From the NCBI RefSeq assembly GCF_000702945.1, contig NZ_JNLE01000003.1:2961501-3025500 (forward strand): a stretch of DNA of 64,000 nucleotides. Reading direction: 5' to 3'. Made by a program: the position numbers and the translations under genes. This document shows positions 46,283 to 54,784 of this stretch, piece after piece; the stretch's first letter is position 1; every line of letters starts with the position of its first letter. This DNA is from Clostridium sp. KNHs205 (GTDB taxonomy: Bacteria > Bacillota > Clostridia > Lachnospirales > Lachnospiraceae). The notes beneath the pieces were generated by a model. The model made no database searches and was not told the origin of the DNA. It saw only the letters and a program-made list of their open reading frames with translations.

Positions 46283-46327
46283 TAAAAAAAAGACCTATGT
46301 ATGGCTATAGCAGCTATACATGAGTCT
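46283..46327 (-). terminator. Riboswitch-controlled terminator of the P-type ATPase gene
   Basis: On the minus strand AGACTCATGTAT pairs with ATACATAGGTCT, with GCT/AGC continuing inside, followed by eight T (46290-46283). The 5' arm overlaps the AACGAGACT segment that closes the aptamer, so aptamer folding and termination compete. Confidence 0.85.
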
Positions 46328-46412
46328 CGTTAATTAAGGGAAGCCAGACTTTAACAGTCAGTATGTTGACTTACCACGCAGTTTACTGCGCTAACTACTC
46401 CCTCACGGGTAA
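46320..46412 (-). ncRNA. yybP-ykoY manganese riboswitch
   Basis: On the minus strand the order is GAGGGAGTAG, a GC-rich hairpin (GCGCAGTAAACTGCG), GTCAACATACTGAC, CTGGCTTCCC and AACGAGACT. These are the conserved blocks of the yybP-ykoY class: GGGGAGUAG, CAACAUACU, GGCUUCCC and the closing AACGAGACU. The class binds Mn2+ and usually turns genes on by preventing a terminator, which is present immediately downstream. It controls the PMR1-type ATPase. Confidence 0.87.
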
Positions 46413-46613
46413 TTTAAATTGTCGTCCAATTTTAACACACGAAAATGTAAGTGTCAAGGGTTTAAGTAGGCTAATTAAATCCAACATGAATTAGGCTTAA
46501 TTAAAACAAACACATTAATTTATTATTACATTCACATATTGATATTGTTTAAAAGTAGGAGTTTTAATCTTTCGGTAAGGCTTTACAAATTCTGGACCCT
46601 GTGTTAGAATTGA

Positions 46614-46685
46614 ATTGCTAATTGCTAATTGCTAATTGCTAATTGCTAATTGCTAATTGCTAATTGCTAATTGCTAATTGCTAAT
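46614..46685. repeat. Heptanucleotide repeat (ATTGCTA) x about 10
   Basis: Ten perfect contiguous copies of ATTGCTA lie directly before the ribosome-binding site of the ABC-F leader peptide. A unit of seven is not a multiple of three and is outside coding sequence. Copy-number change would alter the distance between the promoter region and the leader ORF. Confidence 0.95.
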
Positions 46686-46700
46686 TTGGAGGAATTGACC

Positions 46701-46796
46701 GTGAAACGTTTAATAATAGATGAAATGACAAGGAAAAACAGCTCTGTACAACTGAAGCCGATGAAGCATTGTACGGAGCCGAAACTAAAAGCGTAA
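46701..46796 (+). CDS. 31-residue leader peptide upstream of the ABC-F gene
   Basis: A GTG start sits behind TTTGGAGG and is followed by 30 codons and TAA. The peptide is basic and hydrophilic, with RLIIDEMTRKNSSVQLK as its middle. Its codons contain one arm of a strong stem: GCTCTGTACAA (46741-46751) pairs with TTGTACGGAGC (46769-46779), so a ribosome stalled on the ORF would change RNA folding. ABC-F resistance genes such as vmlR, lsa and msr types often use this leader-peptide arrangement. No homologue of the peptide is recognised. Confidence 0.65.
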   Translation: MKRLIIDEMTRKNSSVQLKPMKHCTEPKLKA

Positions 46797-46810
46797 AGCT
46801 TTCCATTCGT

Positions 46811-46872
46811 CGGAAAACAGGTATTAAAAGCATAGCCATAGTCATATGCTTTATTTTAGTACCTGTTTTTCG
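46811..46872 (+). promoter_or_regulatory. Long stem-loop in the ABC-F leader
   Basis: CGGAAAACAGGTA pairs with TACCTGTTTTTCG, and inside it AAAAGCATA pairs with TATGCTTTA. No T-run follows. It may be an anti-terminator or an RNA stability element between the leader ORF and the first terminator. Confidence 0.55.
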
Positions 46873-46896
46873 GGAATAGATTCAGCTATCTTTATA

Positions 46897-46928
46897 GCCG
46901 CAGACAATGTTTTGTCTGCGGCCTTTTT
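46897..46928 (+). terminator. First terminator in the ABC-F leader
   Basis: GCCGCAGACA/TGTCTGCGGC is a perfect 10-bp stem with a 6-base loop and TTTTT after it. It lies 100 bases after the leader peptide and 210 bases before the ABC-F start. Confidence 0.88.
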
Positions 46929-46998
46929 CGTGTACCGCTAAGGTGTACAGTCAGCTACTGCATTTACAGGCAGTAACTGAAGTATTGTAAATACCAGA

Positions 46999-47036
46999 GC
47001 AGAAGGCCGCTATATCTAAGCCTTCTGCTTTTTTTG
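46999..47036 (+). terminator. Second terminator in the ABC-F leader
   Basis: GCAGAAGGC/GCCTTCTGC with a 12-base loop is followed by seven or more T (47029-47035). It lies about 100 bases before the ABC-F start. Two strong terminators in tandem imply that the gene is silent unless both are overcome. Confidence 0.9.
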
Positions 47037-47138
47037 TGCGAATTTAGCAGTTACATTAAGTGGCTCAACTGTTCCCAGCAGCTAATTTAAGAAAGAAACT
47101 AATAAACAACTGATAAGCAATTGTAAATGGAGATTATT

Positions 47139-48677
47139 ATGAGCATATTTGAAATAAATGAATTAACCCATACCTATGGAGATAAACTGCTGTACCAAAA
47201 GGAATCCCTTGCTTTGTATAAAGGTGAACACATGGGGATTGTTGGACAAAACGGTGCAGGAAAAAGTACTTTGATTAAGATTTTATCAGGGGAGGTGATT
47301 CCTGATAATGGGCGGCTTGTATGGCAGCCGGGAATAAGGATAGGGCATCTTGACCAGCATGCGGAAATACCGGGTGAAGATACCATAATAGAATACTTAA
47401 GGACAGCATATAAAGATATGTATGACTTGGAAAAAAGAATGAACGCCCTGTATGGAAGGTATACAGAGTACAGTAACGACAAAGACCTCATAAAGGCTGC
47501 TGACTGCCAGGTGATTTTAGAGAACGAGGGTTTCTATCTGATTGAACCGCAGATTGATAAAATTATGACTGGACTTGGATTGGAGGCTTTGGGAAAAGAA
47601 CGAAAGATATCACATTTAAGCGGTGGTCAGAGAGCCAAGATAATTCTTGCAAAGCTTTTGTTAGAGAAACCTGAGGTATTACTTCTTGATGAACCGACTA
47701 ATTTTCTGGATAAAGAACATGTGCAATGGCTGGCAGAGTATTTAAGGGATTTTCCCAATGCTTTTGCAGTTGTATCACATGACATACAGTTTCTTGAAAA
47801 GGTTTGCAGCTGTATCTGTGATATAGATTCAGGAATTATAAAGAAATACAATGGAAAGTATTCAGAGCATCTAAAGCAGAAAAAACATTTGAAAGAAGAC
47901 CACATAAGAAGATATAATGAACAGCAGCAGATGATAAAGAAGACAGAAGATTTTATCAGAAGAAATATTGCTGGTAATAACAGCAGAATAGCAAGAGGAA
48001 AGAGAAAGCAGCTGGAAAGACTGGACCGGATAACTGCACCTGTTAATAGCAGCACTAAGCTGGATTTTGGCTTTGAAGAAAGTACCGGTACAATTCAGGA
48101 GGTGCTAAAGATAAGTAACCTGGAAGTGGGATATCACTATCCTTTACTGCCGCCCGTCAATATAACCGTAAGAGGTGGTGAGAAGATTGTATTAACGGGC
48201 TTTAATGGAGTCGGAAAGTCTACGCTGCTTCAAACGCTAACGGCAAATATATCTAAGCTATCCGGCAGCTATCAATTTGCTGATTGGGTAAAAATCGGAT
48301 ATTATCGACAGGATTTAATCTGGGATGAACCTTCACTTACACCTTTTGAAATAATATCCCATGCCTATCCTCAATATAATAACAAGGAGGTAAGACGACA
48401 GTTAGCCAGATGCGGCATCAGCAATGAACATGCAATCCAGGAGATAGCCTCTTTAAGTGGAGGAGAACAGGCGAAAGTCAAGTTATGTAAGCTTATGCTT
48501 TCACCCAGTAACTTTCTGATACTGGATGAACCAACGAATCATTTGGATATCAACGCAAAAGAAGCGCTGTTAAATGCCCTGATAAAATATTCAGGAACAT
48601 TGCTGTTAGTATCACATGAGGAGTCATTTTACAAGTCATGGGCAACTAAGGTACTTGATATCAGCAGTATAAAATAA
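47139..48677 (+). CDS. ABC-F ribosomal protection protein (Lsa/CplR-like)
   Basis: 512 residues, two ATP-binding domains in tandem with no membrane segments. Domain 1 has GQNGAGKSTLIKIL, LSGGQRAKI and LLLDEPTNFLD. The inter-domain linker (about 230-310) is rich in K, R and Q and would reach into the ribosome. Domain 2 has GFNGVGKSTLLQTL, LSGGEQAKV and LILDEPTNHLD. Length and linker are like the Lsa/Vga/CplR group that gives lincosamide, pleuromutilin and streptogramin A resistance. GGAG precedes ATG47139; the frame also opens at 47127. The attenuated leader fits antibiotic-inducible expression. Confidence 0.9.
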   Translation: MSIFEINELTHTYGDKLLYQKESLALYKGEHMGIVGQNGAGKSTLIKILSGEVIPDNGRLVWQPGIRIGHLDQHAEIPGEDTIIEYLRTAYKDMYDLEKRMNALYGRYTEYSNDKDLIKAADCQVILENEGFYLIEPQIDKIMTGLGLEALGKERKISHLSGGQRAKIILAKLLLEKPEVLLLDEPTNFLDKEHVQWLAEYLRDFPNAFAVVSHDIQFLEKVCSCICDIDSGIIKKYNGKYSEHLKQKKHLKEDHIRRYNEQQQMIKKTEDFIRRNIAGNNSRIARGKRKQLERLDRITAPVNSSTKLDFGFEESTGTIQEVLKISNLEVGYHYPLLPPVNITVRGGEKIVLTGFNGVGKSTLLQTLTANISKLSGSYQFADWVKIGYYRQDLIWDEPSLTPFEIISHAYPQYNNKEVRRQLARCGISNEHAIQEIASLSGGEQAKVKLCKLMLSPSNFLILDEPTNHLDINAKEALLNALIKYSGTLLLVSHEESFYKSWATKVLDISSIK

Positions 48678-48835
48678 AAGGAAACAAAGAATTAGACAGA
48701 AGGTTCAATTCACCTTAATCCTCCTTTATTGGAGGAATCCACTAACCATCTTTACCATACCATAGATCGTGTAAGACTAAAATCCTCTAACACGAATTTA
48801 ACAGGTGAATCACGAATTTACCTTTTCATTTTACA

Positions 48836-48849
48836 GTTCATATTACAAA
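48836..48849 (+). repeat. Direct repeat flanking the IS30 transposase, left copy
   Basis: GTTCATATTACAAA occurs here and again at 50543-50556, in the same orientation, inside a wider similar stretch (GAATTT...). It is too long for an IS30 target duplication and may be a pre-existing duplicated sequence. Confidence 0.6.
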
Positions 48850-48975
48850 CCTTAAATGAAGTTGAAAGCTCTATTTTCAGGTATTTCGGGAATTTAGTCC
48901 TTCAAAAAGATGGAACTTAGTCTTGCACAAAAGGTATAATGGAGTATGATCTTCTGCCTGTCCAGGAGGTACTTT

Positions 48976-50283
48976 ATGACCAATGATAACAGATATCAGA
49001 AACATCTTACCCTACAGGATCGATTTGACATTGAAGATGGATTGAACCACGGTTACACATTGAAAAAGATAGCCGACAAGGTAGGTAAAGACAACTCTAC
49101 AATTGCAAAGGAAATCAGAAAACACCGAATCGGAGATGAAGGATATAATACTCACAGCAATGACTGTATGTACCGTTTTTACTGCCAGAAGCAGTCTACG
49201 TGTCCTGACTGCGATAGGATGAAAAGATGCTGTACTTGTAAGAAAAATGATTGCAGGACATTCTGTCAGGATTATCATTCGGATATGTGCAGGAACATAT
49301 CCCGTGCACCTTATGTATGTAATGGTTGCCAAAGTATCTATGACTGTCGCAAACCTCATTTTTTTTACCGGGCAAATGTGGCTTATGATACCTATAAATC
49401 CCTACTAAAGGATAGTAGAGAAGGAATAGCTCTGTCGCGTCAACAGCTTTATGAACTGGATTGCTTAATAACCCCGCTTATTAAACGTGGGCAGTCAATA
49501 GCGCACATTTATACAGGCCACAAGGATGAAATCCCATGCTCCATGAAGTCATTGTATAATTATATCGATCAGGGGATATTTACTGCTAGGAACATTGATC
49601 TTCCTAAGAAGGTAAAATATAAGGCTCGTAAAAAGAAGAGGAAAGAACCAGTAACTGATTATGCTTACAGGGAAGGTAGGACTTATAAGGATTTTCTGTC
49701 ATTCATACAGGAGCACCCTGAAACAAATGTGGTTGAGCTGGATACGGTACATGGTAGCAATAAAACCGGAAATGTAATGCTCACCATGCTGTTCCGCAAC
49801 TGTAGCCTGATGCTTATTATACTTATGACGGATTGCACTAAGGAATGTGTTAAGAAAGTTTTCGATGGTTTTGAAGCAGCTCTCGGATTTGAAACTTTCA
49901 CCAATACATTCCCGATTATTCTAACGGACAATGGCCCTGAATTCAAAGGTCCGGCAGATGTTGAGAAAAGCTTAAGCGGAGGAGAAAGAACTAAAGTATT
50001 TTTTTGTGATCCACTGGCATCCTGGCAGAAAGCTAAGCTTGAAAAGAATCATGGATATATTCGGAAGGTAATACCAAAAGGTATACCTATAACCGGTCTT
50101 ACACAGGAAGACTTGACATTGTTGGCAAATCACATTAACTGTACAGCAAGAGCCAGTTTAAATGGCCGCAATCCATTAGAACTGGCTCAGTTACTGCTTG
50201 ATAAAAAGCTGATTCATGCTGCTGGCCTTAAACCAGTACCCGCGGATGATATCATGCTAAAGAAATCCTTATTGAAACACTAA
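48976..50283 (+). CDS. IS30-family transposase
   Basis: 435 residues. The N-terminal helix-turn-helix is HLTLQDRFDIEDGLNHGYTL followed by ADKVGKDNSTIAKEIRKHR (about 8-45). A Cys-rich block (CPDCDRMKRCCTCKKNDC) spans about 75-115. The catalytic domain has VVELDTVHGS, ILTDNGPEFKGP and KLEKNHGYIRKVIPKG, supplying the D, D and E of the IS30 triad in the proper order. AGGAGG precedes ATG48976; the frame opens at 48946. The gene looks intact and could be active. Confidence 0.93.
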   Translation: MTNDNRYQKHLTLQDRFDIEDGLNHGYTLKKIADKVGKDNSTIAKEIRKHRIGDEGYNTHSNDCMYRFYCQKQSTCPDCDRMKRCCTCKKNDCRTFCQDYHSDMCRNISRAPYVCNGCQSIYDCRKPHFFYRANVAYDTYKSLLKDSREGIALSRQQLYELDCLITPLIKRGQSIAHIYTGHKDEIPCSMKSLYNYIDQGIFTARNIDLPKKVKYKARKKKRKEPVTDYAYREGRTYKDFLSFIQEHPETNVVELDTVHGSNKTGNVMLTMLFRNCSLMLIILMTDCTKECVKKVFDGFEAALGFETFTNTFPIILTDNGPEFKGPADVEKSLSGGERTKVFFCDPLASWQKAKLEKNHGYIRKVIPKGIPITGLTQEDLTLLANHINCTARASLNGRNPLELAQLLLDKKLIHAAGLKPVPADDIMLKKSLLKH

Positions 50284-50561
50284 TTATCAGCTAAAAATAT
50301 GATACAGGCAGAGGTCAGTCCATGAAAATGTAAATTCATCGTGTGGAATTTACTTTTAAACGGTATTTTCCAGACGTCTGCTTTTTGTACGCAAAAAACA
50401 GCTAAAAACAGTGTCCACAGTTCTATTATAGCTATATTAATTTAAAAGTAAACGTAATATTAACTAATAAAATCAATAAAGTAGAGGTTGTGATTACAAA
50501 AAACTTCGTTGTAGTCTAGAGGAATTTCGATTTACATTCAAGGTTCATATTACAAATTTAC
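50284..50561 (+). other. Gap between the transposase and the aldo/keto reductase promoter
   Basis: Holds the candidate right IS end (50322-50337) and the right copy of GTTCATATTACAAA (50543-50556). CAGACGTCTGCTTTTT near 50370 is a short palindrome with T-run that may terminate the transposase transcript. No gene is seen. Confidence 0.4.
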
Positions 50562-50592
50562 TTGACTTGGAGTTAACTCCAGGTGTTAAGCT
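50562..50592 (+). promoter_or_regulatory. MerR-type promoter with palindromic operator
   Basis: TTGACT (50562-50567) and TAAGCT (50587-50592) are 19 bases apart, the unusually long spacing used by MerR-family regulators. The spacer and the end of the -35 box hold the near-palindrome CTTGGAGTTAACTCCAGG. This matches the AdhR-type arrangement. The MerR gene two positions downstream is the obvious regulator. Confidence 0.82.
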
Positions 50593-50654
50593 GTAATTAA
50601 TGTCTGTATATTAGCTGCTAACAGGCGTAATTATGATTAACGGAGGAAAGTAAC

Positions 50655-51776
50655 ATGGCAAAAAAACTTGGTTTTGGATGTATGAGGCTGCCTTTAAATA
50701 ATGGAGATGATCCAACAAGTATTGACTTTGAACAGTTTAACCGGATGGTAGATACTTTTCTTGAAAGAGGCTTTACTTATTTTGATACTGCTTACATGTA
50801 TCATAACTATATGAGCGAAACAGCATTAAGAGAGGCGTTAGTGAAAAGGCATCCAAGAGCATCTTACACAATTGCTACAAAGCTGCCAATCGTGTATTTA
50901 AAAGAACAGGCAGATATGGAACGGATATTCAACGAACAGCTTGAGAAAACGGGAGTGGATTATTTTGACTATTACCTGCTTCATAACCTGGGGGTTACCC
51001 ATTATGAGATTGCCAGGAAAATGGATGCCTTCTCATTTATCAGTGAGAAAAAGGAAAAAGGTCTTGTTAAGAGTATCGGTTTTTCCTACCATGACAAGGC
51101 AGACTTATTGGATGAAATATTGACCGCGCATCCGGAAGTGGACTTTGTTCAGCTACAGATAAATTACCTGGACTGGGAGAATGAAAGCATACAGTCAGGA
51201 AAATGCTATGAGGTAGCAGTAAAACATGGCAAAAAGGTAATCGTAATGGAACCAATAAAAGGAGGTACTTTGGCAGAAGTTCCGGAAGCTGCCAAACAAC
51301 TCTTTAAAGAGTACCAACCGGAGCTTTCGGTGGCTTCCTGGGCAATCAGGTATGCAGCCAGCCATGAGAATGTTATAATGGTCTTAAGCGGAATGTCCAA
51401 TATGGAGCAGTTAGAGGATAATACATCTTATATGCAGGACTTTAAGCCTCTTAATCAAGAGGAAAAGCATATTATCCTTAGGGCAGTAGAGATCTTAAAT
51501 AATGCCATTGCAATTCCCTGTACTGCCTGTCAATATTGTGTGGAAGGATGTCCGAAAAATATTGCCATACCTAATTACTTTGCTTTATACAATGCAGAGC
51601 AGCAGGAGATTAAAGGGAAATTTACAATACAGGGAGTCTACTATCGCAACTATACGAAAACCTATGGTAAAGCCTCTGATTGCATCAATTGCAGAAAATG
51701 TGAAAGAAATTGCCCGCAGCATATAGAAATCACCAGCTGGTTAAAGGAAGTAGCAGCTGTTTTTGAGGCAGAATAA
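50655..51776 (+). CDS. Aldo/keto reductase with C-terminal ferredoxin domain
   Basis: 373 residues. The NADPH-dependent reductase barrel covers about 1-280, with LGFGCMRLP at the start and the catalytic Asp and Tyr in [20 protein letters not shown] and [10 protein letters not shown] follow. The C-terminal ferredoxin-like domain has two cysteine sets: [12 protein letters not shown] (about 287-298) and [12 protein letters not shown] (about 345-356). This fusion is common in anaerobes and may take electrons from ferredoxin or pass them to it. First gene of a three-gene unit with merR and a flavoprotein. Confidence 0.92.
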   Translation: MAKKLGFGCMRLPLNNGDDPTSIDFEQFNRMVDTFLERGFTYFDTAYMYHNYMSETALREALVKRHPRASYTIATKLPIVYLKEQADMERIFNEQLEKTGVDYFDYYLLHNLGVTHYEIARKMDAFSFISEKKEKGLVKSIGFSYHDKADLLDEILTAHPEVDFVQLQINYLDWENESIQSGKCYEVAVKHGKKVIVMEPIKGGTLAEVPEAAKQLFKEYQPELSVASWAIRYAASHENVIMVLSGMSNMEQLEDNTSYMQDFKPLNQEEKHIILRAVEILNNAIAIPCTACQYCVEGCPKNIAIPNYFALYNAEQQEIKGKFTIQGVYYRNYTKTYGKASDCINCRKCERNCPQHIEITSWLKEVAAVFEAE

Positions 51777-51786
51777 AGGAGAACTT

Positions 51787-52182
51787 ATGACAATTGCGGA
51801 AGTAAGTCAGAAATATCAATTAACAGCAGATACCTTACGTTATTATGAAAGAATAAAACTTATTCCTCCTGTTAACAGAAATTCCAGTGGTATCAGAGAT
51901 TATACTGAGGAAGACTGCAACTGGGTGAATTTTATCAAGTGCATGAGAGGGGCAGGGCTGTCCATTGAGGTTTTAGCGGAATATGTATCACTTTTTCAGC
52001 AGGGAAATCAAAGCATTCCTGCACGGAAAGCACTGCTGTTAGAGCAAAGAAGACAGCTTGCTGACAGAATTACAGAGATGCAGGAGACTCTGAAACGACT
52101 GGACTATAAGATTGAAGGCTATGAGGAACGGTTACTTGTGAAAGAGGCAGCATTATCAAATAATGAGCAGGTTGTAGAGTGA
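51787..52182 (+). CDS. MerR family regulator
   Basis: 131 residues. The N-terminal winged HTH is TIAEVSQKYQLTADTLRYYE, then LIPPVNRNSSGIRDYTEEDC. A coiled-coil helix from about 80 to 120 gives the dimer. No metal-binding Cys cluster is visible, so it is of the AdhR/NmlR or sugar/aldehyde-responsive type rather than a metal sensor. AAGGAG precedes ATG51787; the frame opens 24 bases earlier inside the upstream gene. The MerR-type promoter at 50562 is its likely target, with autoregulation. Confidence 0.9.
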   Translation: MTIAEVSQKYQLTADTLRYYERIKLIPPVNRNSSGIRDYTEEDCNWVNFIKCMRGAGLSIEVLAEYVSLFQQGNQSIPARKALLLEQRRQLADRITEMQETLKRLDYKIEGYEERLLVKEAALSNNEQVVE

Positions 52183-52251
52183 GAAAACATAAACTATAAT
52201 AAGAAGTTCCACTTCTGATTTTAGTGCGCCAGGGAGCGAATGGAGGTAAAA

Positions 52252-52878
52252 ATGAAAATCATTGCGATTAATGGAAGTCCCAGAAAGAATGGTAATACGA
52301 GCAAAGCTCTTGAACTTATGGGTGAAGAGCTTGAAAAACAGGGAATCTCAGTAGAAACTATACAAATTGGTCATCTGGATATTCATGGCTGTATCGGCTG
52401 CGGTTATTGCAGAACTTCAGAAATGAACCAATGTGTATTCAAAGAAGATCTGGTAAATGAGACAGCAGCAAAAATGCGGGAAGCAGATGGATTCATACTG
52501 GCATGTCCAACCTATTATGCAGGGATAGCAGGAACCATGAAAGCTTTCTTAGACCGTGTATTCTATACAAGTTCCAGATATTTTAAATATAAGGTAGCAA
52601 CCTCTGTTTCTGTAGTAAGAAGAGCAGGTGGTGTGGATACGGTACATCAGCTTAATAATTATCTGAATCTGGCTGAGACGATTCTCCCTCCTTCCCAATA
52701 CTGGACCATAGCTTATGGCAGGGAAAAGGGTGAGGTTGAAGGTGATGGAGAAGGCTTACAGACCCTTCGTAAAAATGCACGTGCAATGGCATGGCTTCTT
52801 CAGGTTGTAGAGGCAGGAAAAGAAACAATTCCTCTTCCTGCCGAAGAAGACCGCGTTATGACTAATTTTATCAGGTAG
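52252..52878 (+). CDS. Flavodoxin-fold NADPH-dependent FMN reductase
   Basis: 208 residues. The FMN-binding loop GSPRKNGNTSKALE (about 8-21) is followed by HGCIGCGYCRTSEMNQCVFKED with three to four Cys (about 45-65), as in clostridial iron-sulfur flavoproteins. Next comes the second FMN loop CPTYYAGIAGTMKAFLDR. The Cys group may bind a [4Fe-4S] cluster. GGAGG sits just before ATG52252; the earlier in-frame ATG52240 is part of the Shine-Dalgarno region. It is third in the AKR-merR operon and probably serves detoxification of electrophiles or aldehydes. Confidence 0.88.
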   Translation: MKIIAINGSPRKNGNTSKALELMGEELEKQGISVETIQIGHLDIHGCIGCGYCRTSEMNQCVFKEDLVNETAAKMREADGFILACPTYYAGIAGTMKAFLDRVFYTSSRYFKYKVATSVSVVRRAGGVDTVHQLNNYLNLAETILPPSQYWTIAYGREKGEVEGDGEGLQTLRKNARAMAWLLQVVEAGKETIPLPAEEDRVMTNFIR

Positions 52879-52930
52879 GCTAGTAGCCTGCTGGAACATT
52901 TTTCTCCTTTAGATAGAACAAGCAGATAGC

Positions 52931-52966
52931 AAAAGACAGACTTCTTAGGTCTGTCTTTTGTCTTTT
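52931..52966 (+). terminator. Terminator after the AKR-merR-flavoprotein operon
   Basis: AAAAGACAGA pairs with TCTGTCTTTT and a further TCTTTT follows. It lies 52 bases after the flavoprotein stop. Confidence 0.85.
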
Positions 52967-53290
52967 ATATTGCCATAATATATCGTTGTGGAGTAATAAA
53001 ACCAATATAGTAATACATATGATGAAATATGACAAGTGTATGAAAAAGGGAGCTTACGGTTATGATTTGCCTGAAACTATATCCATAGGAGCGCAGCTAT
53101 TATTCGCAGGACATCGCTGTATCTTCTCCCTCTTGCAGGCTGAATTTCATTCAGTGTCATTACACCATATACTAGTGTCCCTGAAAACACTGTGGTACGC
53201 AATCACATTTGGTTTACAAAAAAGTACTGCTTCATTCAATTTAACGAGCGAATACTCGCTCTAGAGAATATTTCATATTGGGAGGTTCCT
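52967..53290 (+). promoter_or_regulatory. Control region of the aminotransferase operon
   Basis: No convincing gene (a 92-codon frame here is rejected). GAGCGA-ATAC-TCGCTC at 53246-53261 is a perfect 6-bp-arm palindrome, 30 bases before the aminotransferase start. It is the likely operator for the TetR encoded at the end of the operon. TTTACA near 53212 with CAATTT 18 bases later is a weak promoter candidate that the palindrome would overlap on its downstream side. Confidence 0.55.
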
Positions 53291-54766
53291 ATGGATAACA
53301 GCTTTTCGATTTCCACGTATCCTGATGCTGCAGAAATAAACAGCCAGCTGGATGCACTGATAGCAAAACCAATCTACTCAGTAAAACCCGGTGCCCTAAA
53401 GACCTACGAGGATGAATACTATAACAAAAAGTGTATCAGGTCCAAAAACATGATTGAGGAGGCTTCAAACGTAATTCCCGGAGGTGTACAGCATAATCTG
53501 GCCTTTAATTATCCTTTTCCATTAGTATTTACAAAAGCAGAGGGAGCTTATCTTTATGACCTTGATGGGAACAAATACTATGACTTTCTGCAGGCGGGCG
53601 GACCGACAGTTTTAGGCAGTAATCCCGTAGAAGTACGCAATAAAGTAATAGAGCTGTTAAATGAATGCGGACCCTCCACCGGGCTTTTTCACGAATATGA
53701 ATACAAAATTGCCAAAAAGATTATTGACAATTTTAAGACTGTTGAGATGTTTCGAATGCTTGGTTCAGGTACTGAAAGCTGTATGGCCGCTATAAGAGTA
53801 GCACGACTTGCTACCAAGAAGAAAAACATTCTTAAAATGGGAGGTGCTTATCACGGATGGAGTGATCAGCTGGCTTACGGTATCCGTATACCGGGCTCTA
53901 AATGGACCCAGGCCCATGGGGTGCCACGCTATATCTTCCGGCATACTCAGGAATTTTTCCCCAATGATTTAAATGACCTGGAACGTAAATTAAAACTGAA
54001 TACCATAAAAGGCGGTACGGCGGCGGTAATGATTGAACCTCTTGGACCTGAAAGCGGAACCACTCCGGTTGACAGGAAGTTTAACAAAGGCGTTGAAGCC
54101 CTGTGCCACAAATATGGTGCCCTCCTGATCTTTGATGAAGTAGTTACAGGCTTTAGAGTGGGGATGTCAGGAGCGCAGGGATATTTTGGTGTCAGTCCGG
54201 ATCTTACCATTTTCGGAAAAGTGGTGGCCGGGGGTTATCCGGGAGCCGGTGGACTTGGAGGTAAGAAGGAGTATATGAAGTATCTGTCGGCAGGAATTGC
54301 CGGAGGGCCGAAGGTTAAGAAGGCACTTGTAGGGGGAACCATGGCGGCTAATCCGCTTAGCTGTGTGGCAGGGTATTATACTCTTTGCGAGATAGAGAGA
54401 ACCCAGGCAGCACAAAAGGCAGGGCTTATGGGTGACCGTTTAACCGAAGGCTTAAAACAACTGATAGCTAAATATAATCTGCCCTTTGTAGCCTTTAACC
54501 AAGGGTCGATCTGCCATCTTGAGACGGTAGGAACGACCCATTATGCAATCAACTGGTCAAAACCCTGGACAATACCCAGCGTATTAAACGCAACCTCGGA
54601 GCGGAAGAAAGAAATGGAACATGTGGGAGCTGCTTATATGGCTGAGGGGCTTGTAACCTTGGCAGGAAGCCGGCTGTATACCAGTGCTGCATACACCGGG
54701 GAAATGATAGCTGACGTATTGATAAGATTTGAGAAGGTGTTTAAAAATATGGCTGTAAAAGGTTAG
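53291..54766 (+). CDS. Class III PLP aminotransferase (glutamate-1-semialdehyde aminomutase-like)
   Basis: 491 residues, fold type I. Blocks are NVIPGGVQHNLAFNYPFPL, GNKYYDFLQAGGPTVLG and LGSGTESCMAAIRVARLATKKKNILKMGGAYHGWS. The PLP Asp is in LLIFDEVVTGFRV, and the likely Schiff-base Lys is in IFGKVVAGGYPGAGGLGG (about residue 315). The G-T-E-S and GG-Y-P signatures are aminomutase-like, but a haem pathway role is unlikely, since no hem genes are near and a kinase and aldolase follow. GGGAGG precedes ATG53291; the frame opens upstream at 53192. First gene of the four-gene unit. Confidence 0.88.
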   Translation: MDNSFSISTYPDAAEINSQLDALIAKPIYSVKPGALKTYEDEYYNKKCIRSKNMIEEASNVIPGGVQHNLAFNYPFPLVFTKAEGAYLYDLDGNKYYDFLQAGGPTVLGSNPVEVRNKVIELLNECGPSTGLFHEYEYKIAKKIIDNFKTVEMFRMLGSGTESCMAAIRVARLATKKKNILKMGGAYHGWSDQLAYGIRIPGSKWTQAHGVPRYIFRHTQEFFPNDLNDLERKLKLNTIKGGTAAVMIEPLGPESGTTPVDRKFNKGVEALCHKYGALLIFDEVVTGFRVGMSGAQGYFGVSPDLTIFGKVVAGGYPGAGGLGGKKEYMKYLSAGIAGGPKVKKALVGGTMAANPLSCVAGYYTLCEIERTQAAQKAGLMGDRLTEGLKQLIAKYNLPFVAFNQGSICHLETVGTTHYAINWSKPWTIPSVLNATSERKKEMEHVGAAYMAEGLVTLAGSRLYTSAAYTGEMIADVLIRFEKVFKNMAVKG

Positions 54767-54784
54767 GGGATGAAGGAGACTGTC

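Larger units (their letters stand above)
48814..50337 (+). mobile_element. IS30-family insertion sequence (boundaries tentative)
   Basis: The single transposase gene fills most of the element. GAATTTACCTTTTCAT at 48814-48829 is matched on the other side by its inverted form ATGAAAATGTAAATTC at 50322-50337, with one mismatch in 16 bases; these may be the terminal inverted repeats. No duplicated 2-3-bp target is obvious. The ends are a proposal only. Confidence 0.5.

Noticed and set aside
46200-46283. N-terminal extension of the P-type ATPase from 46283
   Set aside because: This segment holds a terminator hairpin; AGGAGG points to GTG46199.
48836-50556. 14-bp direct repeat as IS target duplication
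   Set aside because: IS30 elements make 2-3-bp duplications, and the repeat positions do not border the inverted repeats.
52986-53264. 92-codon open frame upstream of the aminotransferase gene
   Set aside because: No ribosome-binding site, no recognisable family, and it runs through the operator palindrome and likely promoter.
53291-54766. Haem-pathway hemL
   Set aside because: No other tetrapyrrole genes nearby; it is co-transcribed with an aldolase and sugar kinase.
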